DNA from: CAIJXO01 sp964485905
GTDB lineage: Bacteria; Patescibacteriota; Minisyncoccia; Phycocordibacterales; GWA1-40-21
Direction of reading: 5' to 3'
NCBI GenBank assembly: GCA_964485905.1
Contig: CAZAJY010000002.1
Location: 1 to 47,281 of the forward strand
Length of the DNA: 47,281 nt
Made by a program: the position numbers and the translations under genes. Shown one piece after another: positions 25,293-33,330 of this stretch. Within the stretch, counting starts at the first letter, position 1; every line of letters begins with the position of its first letter. The notes beneath the pieces were generated by a model. That model saw only the letters and a program-made list of their open reading frames with translations. It searched no databases and was not told where the DNA came from.

Positions 25293-26033
25293 ATGAAAAA
25301 ATTACTTATTATCTCTGTATTATTCATAATTTTATCAGTATTTTTCATTTCTCCTGCTCAAGCTCAAAACAACTCTGCTGATGTCGCATTAATCTGGGAA
25401 GCCGTCTCTTATACACCGCCTTTTTATAAAGGAAAAGCCCTTAATCCCAATCAAGGAACTGTAGTGGTAGTGGCTATACCAGAAATCTCTACGGAAACTG
25501 GGCAAAAAATCAAAACTAGTGATCTAAACTATCGCTGGTATAAAAATGACATTCTACAAAATAGTTCTTCTGGTGTAGGGAAAAACCACTTTACTTTCTC
25601 TGGTTCAGTCCCAATTAGAGATATAACTATAAAAGTAATTATCTCTACTTTAGATCAAAAAGTGACTATTGAAAAGAGCGTGACTATCACCAATGTGCCA
25701 CCAAAAATAATTTTTTACGAAAATAGTCCTATTTATGGTCTAGTTTTCAACCGAGCAATTAAAAATAGTGTTAAAATGATGGCTGATGAGTTTGGAATTA
25801 AAGCTTTTCCATATTTTATGAGTATTGACGAAGCCCAAAATGCCAATTTAGATTATACTTGGACAATAAATAACCGGGCTTCATCAGGCCTAGATACTGA
25901 CAAAACCGCGATGCTTTTTCGACAGGAAATTGCTGGATCAGGAACAACTAATGTAAACCTAAAGATACAAAATAATTCCCGTATCTTTCAATTCACTGAT
26001 AATAGTTTTATAATAAATTTCGAAAAACAATAA
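25293..26033 (+). CDS. Secreted Ig-like protein of the secretion cluster
   Basis: 246 residues with a clear signal peptide (LLIISVLFIILSVFFIS, cleavage near AQAQNN at about 25). The mature part has two beta-rich domains; the phrases LNYRWYKNDILQNSSSGVGK and DYTWTINN resemble Ig-like/PKD folds. No cysteines or enzyme motifs. It begins 7 nt after virB4 and is followed by the pilin-like gene after 1 nt, so it belongs to the same operon. Confidence 0.75.
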   Translation: MKKLLIISVLFIILSVFFISPAQAQNNSADVALIWEAVSYTPPFYKGKALNPNQGTVVVVAIPEISTETGQKIKTSDLNYRWYKNDILQNSSSGVGKNHFTFSGSVPIRDITIKVIISTLDQKVTIEKSVTITNVPPKIIFYENSPIYGLVFNRAIKNSVKMMADEFGIKAFPYFMSIDEAQNANLDYTWTINNRASSGLDTDKTAMLFRQEIAGSGTTNVNLKIQNNSRIFQFTDNSFIINFEKQ

Positions 26034-26034
26034 T

Positions 26035-26331
26035 ATGACATATACACCATTAGAACCAACAGCTTTTGGAGGAAATCTGACCGCCAGTACCACCTTGGGT
26101 CAATTTTTATCTGAAGCTTTCCAATTTGGTCTAGCAATCGCCGCCGCCTTAGCTGTAATTATGATCGTCTGGGGTGGGGTGGAAATTATGTTATCTGAAT
26201 CACCAATGGGTAAAACCAATGGCAAAGAAAAAGTCTGGAATGCCATTTGGGGTTTAGTTTTGGCCCTGGTTTCTTGGTTAATTCTTTACACCATTAATCC
26301 AGAGATCTTAAATTGGAATGCTTTTAATTAG
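26035..26331 (+). CDS. VirB2/TrbC-like pilin subunit
   Basis: 98 residues. Two hydrophobic segments (about 26-46, FQFGLAIAAALAVIMIVWGG; and about 68-87, AIWGLVLALVSWLILYTI) separated by a short polar loop containing GKTNGKEKV. This topology, the size and the location beside virB4 match VirB2/TrbC pilins, although no long signal peptide is present. It would polymerise into the extracellular filament. Confidence 0.78.
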   Translation: MTYTPLEPTAFGGNLTASTTLGQFLSEAFQFGLAIAAALAVIMIVWGGVEIMLSESPMGKTNGKEKVWNAIWGLVLALVSWLILYTINPEILNWNAFN

Positions 26332-26339
26332 AAAAATTT

Positions 26340-27593
26340 ATGCCAAAAATGTCTAAACAATCAGCTATTATCCTCATCCTCGTGGTCTTTTTAGGTGCCC
26401 TTGGTGCTCTAATTTATTTTTATTTTTCTTTTAATAGCCAGCCTCAGACCTTAAGTCCGATTACTAACCTTGATACTTATGATCCTTTTGGTACTAGGGG
26501 GGGAGATAATACAATGGCAACAACCGAAATGCCAAGTAATGTAATAGAAGAAAATCCTGTCAGTTTAACCACCGTCAGCAAACTTCGCCAAGTGTCAGCC
26601 GAACCAGTTTCTGGTTTTACTATTAGAAAAAATCCACAGACCCAGAAGACAAATATCAATTATATTTTGCGCGCCAATGGTAATATTTATGAAACTTATA
26701 CTGACTCTGTAGAACTAAGAAGGTTATCTATTACTACGGTACCAAAGGTTTATGAATCTATCTGGTTACCAGATGGTGTTAGATTAATTATTCGATATTT
26801 ACGAGAAGAGACAGAAAAAATTGATACTTTTTCTGTTAAAATCAACCCCGCCACAACCACTTTAAATGAATTTACGGGGGGAATTGATGGAAATCATTTG
26901 CCAGAAAATATTGATGGCTTAGCTATCAACCCGGCGGGTGATAAATTGTTTTATTTGGTAGATAATTTAGATGGTTCTTTTGGTTTTGTGTCCAAACCCG
27001 ATGGCCTTAATAAAAAACTTATATTTGAATCGCCATTAATTGAGTGGATTGTGTCTTGGCCAAAAGAAGAAATTATTACAATGAATACCAAGGCCTCAGC
27101 TAATATTCCCGGTTATTTATATTTCTTAAATAGTCAAACTGGAAATTTTTCAAAAATCATCGGTGGCATAAATGGTTTAACAACAAAAACAAATTTAGGA
27201 GCAACAGAAATCCTATATTCCGATAGTACCGAGGGCACACCTAAATTATATTTGTTTGATGTTAAAAAAGGGGAGAGTAAACCCCTGCCTTGGAATACTC
27301 TGCCAGAAAAATGTACTTGGAGTAAAATTGATTCAAAAATAATCTACTGTGCTGTACCAAAAAACTTTCCTACCGGGGATTACCCAGATCTTTGGTATCA
27401 AGGTTTAGTTAATTTTACAGATGATATTTGGTTAATGAATATCGAAACAGGAGCTGCAACTTTGGTCATAGATTTAGCAAAAGATGCCAATCAAATTATG
27501 GATATTAGTGATATGCAATTAGACAAAACTGACAATTATTTAGTCTTCACAAATAAAATAGATTTGACTTTGTGGAGTTTAGACCTTAAATAG
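26340..27593 (+). CDS. Membrane-anchored probable beta-propeller protein
   Basis: 417 residues. A transmembrane anchor (about 8-28, IILILVVFLGALGALIYFYF) is followed by repeats of strand-rich blocks such as VYESIWLPDGVRLIIRYL, GLAINPAGDKLFYLVD and CTWSKIDSKIIYCAVP, which fit WD40/TolB-like propeller blades. The last blade closes with DNYLVFTNKIDLTLWSLDL. Two cysteines lie in the CTWS...IYCA pair. Last gene of the secretion cluster; converges on jag with an 8-nt overlap. Confidence 0.72.
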   Translation: MPKMSKQSAIILILVVFLGALGALIYFYFSFNSQPQTLSPITNLDTYDPFGTRGGDNTMATTEMPSNVIEENPVSLTTVSKLRQVSAEPVSGFTIRKNPQTQKTNINYILRANGNIYETYTDSVELRRLSITTVPKVYESIWLPDGVRLIIRYLREETEKIDTFSVKINPATTTLNEFTGGIDGNHLPENIDGLAINPAGDKLFYLVDNLDGSFGFVSKPDGLNKKLIFESPLIEWIVSWPKEEIITMNTKASANIPGYLYFLNSQTGNFSKIIGGINGLTTKTNLGATEILYSDSTEGTPKLYLFDVKKGESKPLPWNTLPEKCTWSKIDSKIIYCAVPKNFPTGDYPDLWYQGLVNFTDDIWLMNIETGAATLVIDLAKDANQIMDISDMQLDKTDNYLVFTNKIDLTLWSLDLK

Positions 27594-28050
27594 CAAGATA
27601 TTTTACCTTTACTTTTCTATCTTTTCCTTCACCAACAGATTCAGTACTAATATCTGGATAACTGGTTAATGTGCTGTGTACTACCATTCTCTCATAAGAC
27701 GACATCGGTGCCATCACGACATCTGTCTTCGAATTTTTTGCTTCCTCTGCGGCGCTTATCGCCTTCATTTTTATCTTATCATCAGATTTTGCCTGTAAAT
27801 CATTAATATCAATTGTACATTTAAAAGTTTCTTCGCCTGAAAAACTATTCTTATTAAAAAGTCTTTTTAAAAGATAAACTAAATCTCGGGCCAAGTCTTC
27901 TTTCTCCATAGAAACTTTTTCAAATTCAGCACTTTTAATTGAAAAAATATGCCCCCTCTTTTCGTTTAAGGAATATTCGATAGACTCTGTAGGTATTCCT
28001 AATAGATTGAAAATCTCTCCTATTGTTTTTTTTGCTTTTTCTATATCCAT
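27586..28050 (-). CDS. jag: Jag/KhpB-like R3H protein with degenerate KH domain
   Basis: 154 residues. The C-terminal R3H domain is clear (APMSSYERMVVHSTL with the Arg-x3-His core, then STESVGEGKDRKVKV). The N-terminal part occupies the place of the Jag KH domain but lacks the GxxG loop that contacts RNA. Jag (KhpB) is an RNA-binding protein tied to cell elongation and is usually encoded after yidC, as here. The gene overlaps its convergent neighbour by 8 nt. The 119-nt gap to yidC contains a possible minus-strand promoter (TTGATT ... TAGTAT). Confidence 0.85.
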   Translation of the reverse strand: MDIEKAKKTIGEIFNLLGIPTESIEYSLNEKRGHIFSIKSAEFEKVSMEKEDLARDLVYLLKRLFNKNSFSGEETFKCTIDINDLQAKSDDKIKMKAISAAEEAKNSKTDVVMAPMSSYERMVVHSTLTSYPDISTESVGEGKDRKVKVKYLAI

Positions 28051-28169
28051 CCCGTTTGAAGTTTTACTAATTATTAATAATTACTATACTACATTTTATT
28101 TTCTAAAAATCAACATGGTCACCGAACTATCTTCCCCGAACTTCGAGCGGGATCCATTTTTTAAATTTA

Positions 28170-28910
28170 TTATTTATCTTCTTTTTTTAATTTCTTTCTC
28201 ATATAAACTTCCTGACCGACTGCAAAGACACTAGAGGTAATCAAATAAAGGGAAACGAGTGAGGCAAAGCTACGGGCGATGAAAAACATAAAAACGGGCA
28301 TTACATATTTCATCTGCATACTCATACTCTTGGCTAATTCCCCCTGGAAAGAAGTGTCTTTAGGCGCCCCTTCCACCTTCTTGGCCGCTGGCATTGTTAA
28401 TTTAATTTGTAAAAACTGCCCTACCGCAACCACAACCGCTAGTATAGTGCTTTTTTGTGTAATGTCAAAGAATCCTAGAAACATACTATTAATGTGTTCT
28501 GGGGCATGAATAAATGAGTAGAGTAAATCAATATTAATATTTGTTATTCCACCCCTATAGAAGACCATATAAAGAGCAATCAAAATAGGAAGTTGAATTA
28601 AAGCTAAAAAGATCCCAGAAAAGGGACTAACGCCCCTTTCTTTATATAAAGCCATTGTTTTAAGGGCTTGTTCTTGTTTATTGTCTTTGTATTTTACCTT
28701 AATTTCATCAATTTCGGGCTGAATTTTCTTCATTTCAATCTGACTACGAACTGATTTTTGCGAAAGAGGGAATAAAATTAGCTTTATTAGCACGGTAAAT
28801 AAAATAACCACAATACCAGCATCTATCCAAGGAAAAGTGCCTATAAAGCCAATAAAAGCGTTGTAGAGGGGTCTATATAAGATCAGATTAAAAACGTTAC
28901 CAATCATCAA
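28170..28910 (-). CDS. yidC: YidC/Oxa1-type membrane protein insertase
   Basis: 246 residues, the short form without the large periplasmic domain of Gram-negative YidC. Five transmembrane segments are visible, with the conserved cytoplasmic charged loop (QKSVRSQIEMKKIQPEIDEI) and the KYKDNKQEQALKTMALYKE hairpin. The hydrophilic-groove arginine usually found in the first conserved membrane helix is present near FPLSQKSVRS. The product inserts small membrane proteins with or without Sec. Order jag-yidC-rnpA-rpmH is the ancestral origin cluster. Confidence 0.95.
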   Translation of the reverse strand: MMIGNVFNLILYRPLYNAFIGFIGTFPWIDAGIVVILFTVLIKLILFPLSQKSVRSQIEMKKIQPEIDEIKVKYKDNKQEQALKTMALYKERGVSPFSGIFLALIQLPILIALYMVFYRGGITNINIDLLYSFIHAPEHINSMFLGFFDITQKSTILAVVVAVGQFLQIKLTMPAAKKVEGAPKDTSFQGELAKSMSMQMKYVMPVFMFFIARSFASLVSLYLITSSVFAVGQEVYMRKKLKKEDK

Positions 28911-28938
28911 AAGAGTATACCTTAAAAGAGGATTATTT

Positions 28939-29280
28939 TCAACTTAGGATTTTTGCCTTTTTTAATAATTCCCAAATATCTTTCTCTATTTCATTGAATG
29001 ATAGTTTGGAAATGTCTTTTTTAGTAAAAATTATGACAGACCAACCATTTTTAATGTCTGATAAAGCTTTTTCCACCACCGCTGTCATCTTTCTTTTAAT
29101 CAAATGTCTACCAACCGATGTCTTTTTTACCTTATTTGGCACCACAAAACTGAAAAGGGTGGGTGATTGGTCATTTTTTAATAGAAAGCGTAGATAAAAA
29201 TTGTCCCCATGCACAAAAACACCCTCTTTCATAATTTTTTCGAAAGATTCTTTTTTTACCCTTCGGTTAATAGATAGCAT
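28939..29280 (-). CDS. rnpA: Ribonuclease P protein component
   Basis: 113 residues. The start MLSINRRVKKESFEKIMKEG and the FSFVVPNKVKKTSVGRHLIK segment are family-typical; the RNR motif that contacts the RNA subunit appears in a divergent form (GRHLIKRKM). The protein helps the catalytic RNA cut tRNA 5' leaders. It begins 5 nt after rpmH and is clearly in one transcript with it. Confidence 0.93.
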   Translation of the reverse strand: MLSINRRVKKESFEKIMKEGVFVHGDNFYLRFLLKNDQSPTLFSFVVPNKVKKTSVGRHLIKRKMTAVVEKALSDIKNGWSVIIFTKKDISKLSFNEIEKDIWELLKKAKILS

Positions 29281-29285
29281 AAAGA

Positions 29286-29423
29286 TTAAACCGTGCTTAA
29301 GCGCTTGCGCCCTTTTTGTCTTCTCTTTTTAAGGACTCTTTTGCCATAAGACTTTCGGCTTCTAGATAAAAAACCGTGTTTTTTAGCCCTTTTTGCCTTC
29401 TTTGGTTTATATGTAAATGACAT
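29286..29423 (-). CDS. rpmH: 50S ribosomal protein L34
   Basis: 45 residues, very basic, running MSFTYKPKKAKRAKKHGFLS and ending KGRKRLSTV; the KRAKKHGFLSR block is the L34 hallmark. First gene of the rpmH-rnpA-yidC-jag transcript with a strong promoter 7 nt upstream of its start codon, so its mRNA is predicted to be leaderless. Confidence 0.95.
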   Translation of the reverse strand: MSFTYKPKKAKRAKKHGFLSRSRKSYGKRVLKKRRQKGRKRLSTV

Positions 29424-29430
29424 AACAAAG

Positions 29431-29459
29431 AGTATAGTTTATTTTTTATGAAACGTCAA
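29431..29459 (-). promoter_or_regulatory. Promoter of rpmH
   Basis: Minus strand: TTGACG (29459-29454), exactly 17 nt, TATACT (29436-29431), then 7 nt to the ATG. Near-consensus housekeeping promoter. Confidence 0.75.
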
Positions 29460-29486
29460 ATACAAAGCCAAGAAGTTTCCCCCAAT

Positions 29487-29526
29487 TTTTCCACAGCTTA
29501 TAAACAAATAGGGGTCTTGTGTATAA
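29487..29526. promoter_or_regulatory. DnaA-box pair upstream of dnaA
   Basis: TTTTCCACA at 29487-29495 and, on the minus strand, TTATACACA at 29526-29518, a sequence identical to E. coli oriC box R2. They lie between the rpmH and dnaA promoters and may provide autoregulation or part of the origin. Confidence 0.55.
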
Positions 29527-29549
29527 CTTCCACACTTTAAAATTTAGTA

Positions 29550-29555
29550 TATAAT
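29550..29555 (+). promoter_or_regulatory. -10 box of dnaA
   Basis: TATAAT, 8 nt before the ATG at 29564. The upstream -35 region overlaps the DnaA-box-like TTATACACA, as expected for self-repression. Confidence 0.5.
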
Positions 29556-29563
29556 CATAAGGC

Positions 29564-30910
29564 ATGACAGAAGAAAATAAAAAACTTTGGCAAAATGTTT
29601 TATCGGAGATCGAATTGTCTATTTCTAAGGCCAATTTTAATATGTGGTTTAAAGATACCTTCATTAGTAAGCAAGAAGAGGGGACGGTTTTTGTTGGTGT
29701 TCCAAATGTCTTTGTTAAGGACTGGTTAATTAATAAATATCATAAAAATATCTTAAAAAGCTTACGTAGTTTTGGTGAACATATTCATGCAATTGAATAT
29801 TTGGTAATCAAGCCAGAAATTAAAAAGGTCCCGGTTAAAGAAAATCAAGAAATAGTAGATCATAATGAACTTCCTTTACAAGATTTTTATATTAACAAAG
29901 AAGATAATTTAAATTCTAAATATACTTTTGAAACGTTCGTTGTCGGACCATTTAATGAATTAGCTTATGCTGCCACCCAGGCGATAATAAAAAGGACGGC
30001 AATTTATAATCCACTTTTCGTTTATGGAGGTACCGGCCACGGAAAAACTCATTTAATTCAAGCGGTTGGTAATCATATTCGAAACAACGGTCTGAACAAA
30101 AAGGTTTTTTATTTAACTTCTGAAAAATTTGCTGTAGATTTAATAAATTCTATTTCTAATGGTACAGCTAATCAATTTAAGGAAAAATATCGCAAATATG
30201 ATGTTTTAATTATTGATGATGTGCAATTTTTCTCTGGTAAACAAAAAGTGGAAGAAGAGTTTTTCCATTTATTCAATAATTTCTATGATAATAATAAGCA
30301 AATTATCTTTTCCTCTGATAAACACCCAAATTTTATTCAGGGGCTAGAAGATCGTTTAAAATCAAGGCTTAATTCGGGAATGATAGTAGAAATTCCCAGT
30401 CCAGACCTGGAGTCACGTATTCAGATATTTAAAGTAAAGTCTGGTATGTTAAATTTCTCTCTATCGCCTGAAATTATAGAGTATTTAGCTTCATCGTTGG
30501 AAGGCAATATCCGAGAGTTAGAGGGGGTTTTAAACTCTATTATCTGCCAATCTAAGTTAAAAGGGCGTGATTTAACAATTACGGAAATAAAAGATTTGAT
30601 TAAAAATAATCTCAAGCCTAAGAAAAATTCCTCAATAACAGACGTTATAAAAACGGTCGCAGAGTTTTATGGCATAACAGAAAACGAAATTTATGAAAAA
30701 ACCAGAAAAAAAGCCGTTGTTAAACCACGACAAATAATTATGTATATTCTAAGAGAAGATTTTGATGTTTCTTATCCAACCATCGGAGAAAAGTTGGGGG
30801 GGAAAGACCACACGACCGTTATGCACTCGTATGAAAAAATAAAAGAAGATATAAAAACAAATTCTTCCTTAACCAGAGAGCTTAGTCAGATTCGTTCAAT
30901 GATAACCTAG
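29564..30910 (+). CDS. dnaA: Chromosomal replication initiator DnaA
   Basis: 448 residues. Domain I (about 1-85), a short linker, the AAA+ domain with Walker A GGTGHGKT (about 155-162) and Walker B VLIIDDVQFF, and the C-terminal DNA-binding domain with the DnaA signature GGKDHTTVMHSYEKI. DnaA opens the origin and recruits the replicative helicase. The neighbours rpmH upstream and dnaN downstream are canonical. Domain II is short, as usual for compact genomes. Confidence 0.98.
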   Translation: MTEENKKLWQNVLSEIELSISKANFNMWFKDTFISKQEEGTVFVGVPNVFVKDWLINKYHKNILKSLRSFGEHIHAIEYLVIKPEIKKVPVKENQEIVDHNELPLQDFYINKEDNLNSKYTFETFVVGPFNELAYAATQAIIKRTAIYNPLFVYGGTGHGKTHLIQAVGNHIRNNGLNKKVFYLTSEKFAVDLINSISNGTANQFKEKYRKYDVLIIDDVQFFSGKQKVEEEFFHLFNNFYDNNKQIIFSSDKHPNFIQGLEDRLKSRLNSGMIVEIPSPDLESRIQIFKVKSGMLNFSLSPEIIEYLASSLEGNIRELEGVLNSIICQSKLKGRDLTITEIKDLIKNNLKPKKNSSITDVIKTVAEFYGITENEIYEKTRKKAVVKPRQIIMYILREDFDVSYPTIGEKLGGKDHTTVMHSYEKIKEDIKTNSSLTRELSQIRSMIT

Positions 30911-31125
30911 GGAAAGGCTGTGTAAAAACATTGGATTAAATGTTGAAAAGGTTTGGATAAAAGTTAATTCAAAAAAAATAAAATCTTAAAAACAAAAAGT
31001 TAAAATGTTTTATTAACCAGTTAAAAAATAAATAATTTAAAAAATGAAGATATATAACAATAAAAAAACTTATCCACTTATCCACCTATATAATAATAAT
31101 ATTCTTAATTAATTAAATAAAATAT
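30911..31125. other. Probable replication origin (oriC), dnaA-dnaN spacer
   Basis: 215 nt, extremely AT-rich, with long A-tracts and T-tracts, containing two DnaA boxes head to tail overlapping by one base: TTATCCACT (31070-31078) and TTATCCACC (31078-31086). The run 31087-31120 is almost pure A/T and could be the unwinding element. Location between dnaA and dnaN matches origins of many bacteria. Fewer boxes are visible than in E. coli, so either a minimal origin or additional boxes in the dnaA upstream spacer are used. Confidence 0.7.
31089..31094 (+). promoter_or_regulatory. Probable -10 box of dnaN
   Basis: TATAAT 31 nt before the ATG at 31126; the tandem DnaA boxes occupy the spacer/-35 position, suggesting that DnaA binding affects dnaN transcription. 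Confidence 0.4.
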
Positions 31126-32226
31126 ATGAAAGTTGAATGTCTAAAAGAAAAATTTTGTTCCGCCGTTTCAAAAGTAGAAAAAATTACCGGTAAAAATATG
31201 ACATTACCGATTTTATCCTGCATTTTAATTGAAGCTAAAGGAAATTTTTTAATTTTGAAAGCAACTAATCTTGATTTAGGTATAGAAATCAAAATACCAG
31301 CCAAGGTTTTACAAGAAGGAATTGTGGCTGTTCCGGGGATTATTTTAAATAGTTTTTTAACAAATTTAACTGGGGATCATAATCTAAAAATAGAAGCCAA
31401 AGATGGGAATCTGTCTATTTTAGGCTCAAATAGTCAAACAACAATAAAAAGCTTACCAAATGAAGATTTTCCAACAATACCAAAAGTTAAAGATGGCAAA
31501 ATTTATGAAATAGAAGCACAAAGTTTAATAAAAGGTTTAAAATCTGTATGGTATAGCGCTTCTTTATCAAGTATTAAACCAGAATTATCTAGTGTTTATA
31601 TTCATGCAAAAGAAGAGGGTTTGGTTTTTGTAGCCACTGACTCCTTCCGTCTAGCCGAGAAAATGGTTAAGTTTAAGAAGAATAATGAATTCGAGCAAAT
31701 TTTAATGCCATTTAAAAATGTTGCTGACCTCCTTAAAATTATTAGTGATGAAAAAGATTCTCTTGCTATTAATTTTACTAAAAATCAAATATCTTTTGAG
31801 TACGGGGACACTTATATTGTTTCTAGAATAATTGATGGGGTCTTTCCTGATTATCAACAGATTATTGCCAAAGACTTTAAGACTGAAGTAATTATACTTA
31901 AACAAGATTTAATAAATATACTTAAATTATCAAACGTTTTCTCTGATAGTTTTAATCAAATTAATATAAAAGTTTCACCGAAGGAAAAAACCTTAGAATT
32001 AAGATCAAAAAATTCTAGTGTTGGAGAGAATGTTAATAAATTATCCGCCATGATTACTGGTGAAGAAATTGAAATAAATTTCAATCATAAATATATTATA
32101 GATTGTTTCCAGTCCATTGATTCTGACAGCGTCTCATTGTCTTTTAATGGACTAAATAAGCCAATGGTCATCCGTGGAATTTCGGACAAATCTTTCACCT
32201 ATCTTGTGATGCCAATGAACCGTTAG
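31126..32226 (+). CDS. dnaN: DNA polymerase III sliding clamp (beta subunit)
   Basis: 366 residues, normal length for the three-domain beta clamp. The N-terminus MKVECLKEKFCSAVSKVEKI and the segments LPILSCILIEAKGN, VATDSFRLAEKMVKF and the C-terminal YLVMPMNR are family-typical; the last motif contributes to the hydrophobic pocket that binds polymerase and other partners. Encoded downstream of dnaA and the presumed origin. The accessory island begins right after its stop codon. Confidence 0.97.
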   Translation: MKVECLKEKFCSAVSKVEKITGKNMTLPILSCILIEAKGNFLILKATNLDLGIEIKIPAKVLQEGIVAVPGIILNSFLTNLTGDHNLKIEAKDGNLSILGSNSQTTIKSLPNEDFPTIPKVKDGKIYEIEAQSLIKGLKSVWYSASLSSIKPELSSVYIHAKEEGLVFVATDSFRLAEKMVKFKKNNEFEQILMPFKNVADLLKIISDEKDSLAINFTKNQISFEYGDTYIVSRIIDGVFPDYQQIIAKDFKTEVIILKQDLINILKLSNVFSDSFNQINIKVSPKEKTLELRSKNSSVGENVNKLSAMITGEEIEINFNHKYIIDCFQSIDSDSVSLSFNGLNKPMVIRGISDKSFTYLVMPMNR

Positions 32227-32237
32227 GGGGTAGTATC

Positions 32238-32284
32238 AAATACAAACACAAAGGTTTAACCTTGGTTTGACATATTTTGTATTT
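32238..32284 (+). repeat. Hairpin at the island's left edge (boundary family)
   Basis: AAATACAAA (32238-32246) pairs with TTTGTATTT (32276-32284); inside lies AAGGTTTAACCTT (32251-32263), itself a palindrome. The same core AAGGTTTAACCTTGG returns at 33197-33210, in altered form at 34095-34108 and as AAGGTTAAACCTTGG at 34700-34714. Acts as a dnaN terminator at least by position. Confidence 0.6.
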
Positions 32285-32294
32285 AATGTAAAGT
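32267..32294 (+). promoter_or_regulatory. Possible promoter of the histidine phosphatase gene
   Basis: TTGACA (32267-32272), 16-nt spacer, TAAAGT (32289-32294). It overlaps the right arm of the hairpin. The -10 match is moderate. Confidence 0.4.
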
Positions 32295-32338
32295 GAAAGA
32301 GGAAGTAGGAAATAGGAGTCCTTTACGTCGCAAACAAT

Positions 32339-32344
32339 AGGAGG
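32339..32344 (+). promoter_or_regulatory. Canonical Shine-Dalgarno sequence
   Basis: AGGAGG, 8 nt before the ATG at 32353. Stands out because nearly all native genes in the window lack one. Confidence 0.85.
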
Positions 32345-32352
32345 GAGACAGT

Positions 32353-33129
32353 ATGAAATGGCCGGAGTTGATGCTCATGATTCGACATGACGTGTCCGAA
32401 TACAATGTGCTCAAGAAGAAAAAGGAGGGAAGCGTCCTATACTGGGAATTCCTTCAGCATTTCAAGCAAGACCCTAACTCAGAGGAGACTCGCCGTTTGG
32501 CCCTTGGGGTTCAAGAGGCGTTCGCCATGGGAATGGGTGATGCTGACACCAATTTGGTGGATGAGGAAGCGGATCGGGCCAGCAAAACTGGCGCAGCCCT
32601 TCGGAGTCTGTATCTGGAGAGACCACCTCACATTATCTTCGTCTCACCATATCGGCGAACCAAGCTGACCTTGTCGGGTTTGAAGCGGGGCTGGCCGGAA
32701 CTAGACGGAGTGAAGGTGGTGGAGGACGAGAGAATTCGCGAGCAGGAGCACGGTCTATCCTTGCTCTACAATGACTGGCGAGTATTTCATGTTCTGCATC
32801 CAGAGCAAGCGGCTCTGCGCAAACTCGAAGGTGCTTACTGGTACCGCTACCCTCAAGGAGAGAGCGTGCCGGACATGAGGGAGAGGAATCGCTCGTGGAT
32901 GGGTACTGTGGTTCGGGACTTTGCTGAAAGGCGGGTTCTGGCCGTTACGCACCATCTGAACATTCTGGGTGTCAGAGCCCATTTGGAAAGATGGAGTGCC
33001 AACAGATTCATTCAAGAGGATCAACAGGACAAGCCGATCAACTGCGGCGTGACGGCTTATTGTGGTCATCCGGAAAAAGGGGAAGACGGACACTTCCTTC
33101 TGGATTACTACAATCGGTGTTTGTGCTAG
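32353..33129 (+). CDS. Histidine phosphatase superfamily protein, GC-rich and probably imported
   Basis: 258 residues. The catalytic loop appears as LMIRHDVSEYN (His11; RHD in place of the usual RHG), with a supporting Arg in SPYRRTKLT, the acidic DERIREQEHGL and the second catalytic histidine in AVTHHLNILG. Members remove phosphate from sugars, nucleotides or proteins through a phospho-histidine; the substrate cannot be told. Base use is very different from the neighbours: positions 32521-32580 have 34 G+C of 60, while 31921-31980 in dnaN have 14 of 60. It has a Shine-Dalgarno sequence, long 5' leader and a textbook terminator, none typical here. Recent horizontal transfer is likely; an assembly chimera must be excluded. 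Confidence 0.85.
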   Translation: MKWPELMLMIRHDVSEYNVLKKKKEGSVLYWEFLQHFKQDPNSEETRRLALGVQEAFAMGMGDADTNLVDEEADRASKTGAALRSLYLERPPHIIFVSPYRRTKLTLSGLKRGWPELDGVKVVEDERIREQEHGLSLLYNDWRVFHVLHPEQAALRKLEGAYWYRYPQGESVPDMRERNRSWMGTVVRDFAERRVLAVTHHLNILGVRAHLERWSANRFIQEDQQDKPINCGVTAYCGHPEKGEDGHFLLDYYNRCLC

Positions 33130-33150
33130 AAGTGGTGCGAAAGGAAAGTG

Positions 33151-33181
33151 AACACGGCAAGCGTAACCTTGCCGTGTTTTT
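33151..33181 (+). terminator. Intrinsic terminator of the histidine phosphatase gene
   Basis: AACACGGCAAG (33151-33161) and CTTGCCGTGTT (33168-33178) form a perfect 11-bp GC-rich stem followed by a T-run. Confidence 0.92.
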
Positions 33182-33188
33182 CATTGAG

Positions 33189-33276
33189 CCAGAACAAGGT
33201 TTAACCTTGGTCTGGGTATATTTTCTTCTAAACAACAAATGGTAGACGGTCGTGTGTCATTTATTGTTTTGAAATA
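33189..33276 (+). repeat. Duplicated structured element, copy 1
   Basis: First hairpin CCAGAACAAGGTT (33189-33201) with AACCTTGGTCTGG (33203-33215), one mismatch; second hairpin AAACAACAAATG (33230-33241) with CATTTATTGTTT (33258-33269), one mismatch. The 74 nt 33203-33276 recur at 34707-34780 with a single difference. A perfect 16-nt palindrome ATACGCCATGGCGTAT (33274-33289) follows only in this copy. Each copy lies just upstream of the promoter of an island gene. Confidence 0.85.
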
Positions 33277-33315
33277 CGCCATGGCGTATCTGGCGATATG
33301 TTTTTAGGAGATTTG

Positions 33316-33324
33316 TGGTACACT
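33316..33324 (+). promoter_or_regulatory. Extended -10 box of the nucleotidyltransferase gene
   Basis: TGG-TACACT, 6 nt before the ATG at 33331. Supports that ATG over the in-frame one at 33298. Confidence 0.5.
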
Positions 33325-33330
33325 TTTGTT

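Noticed and set aside
32387..33238. Several long open frames overlapping the histidine phosphatase gene on both strands.
   Set aside because: High GC content lowers stop-codon frequency; only the 32353-33129 frame has a Shine-Dalgarno sequence and recognisable catalytic motifs.
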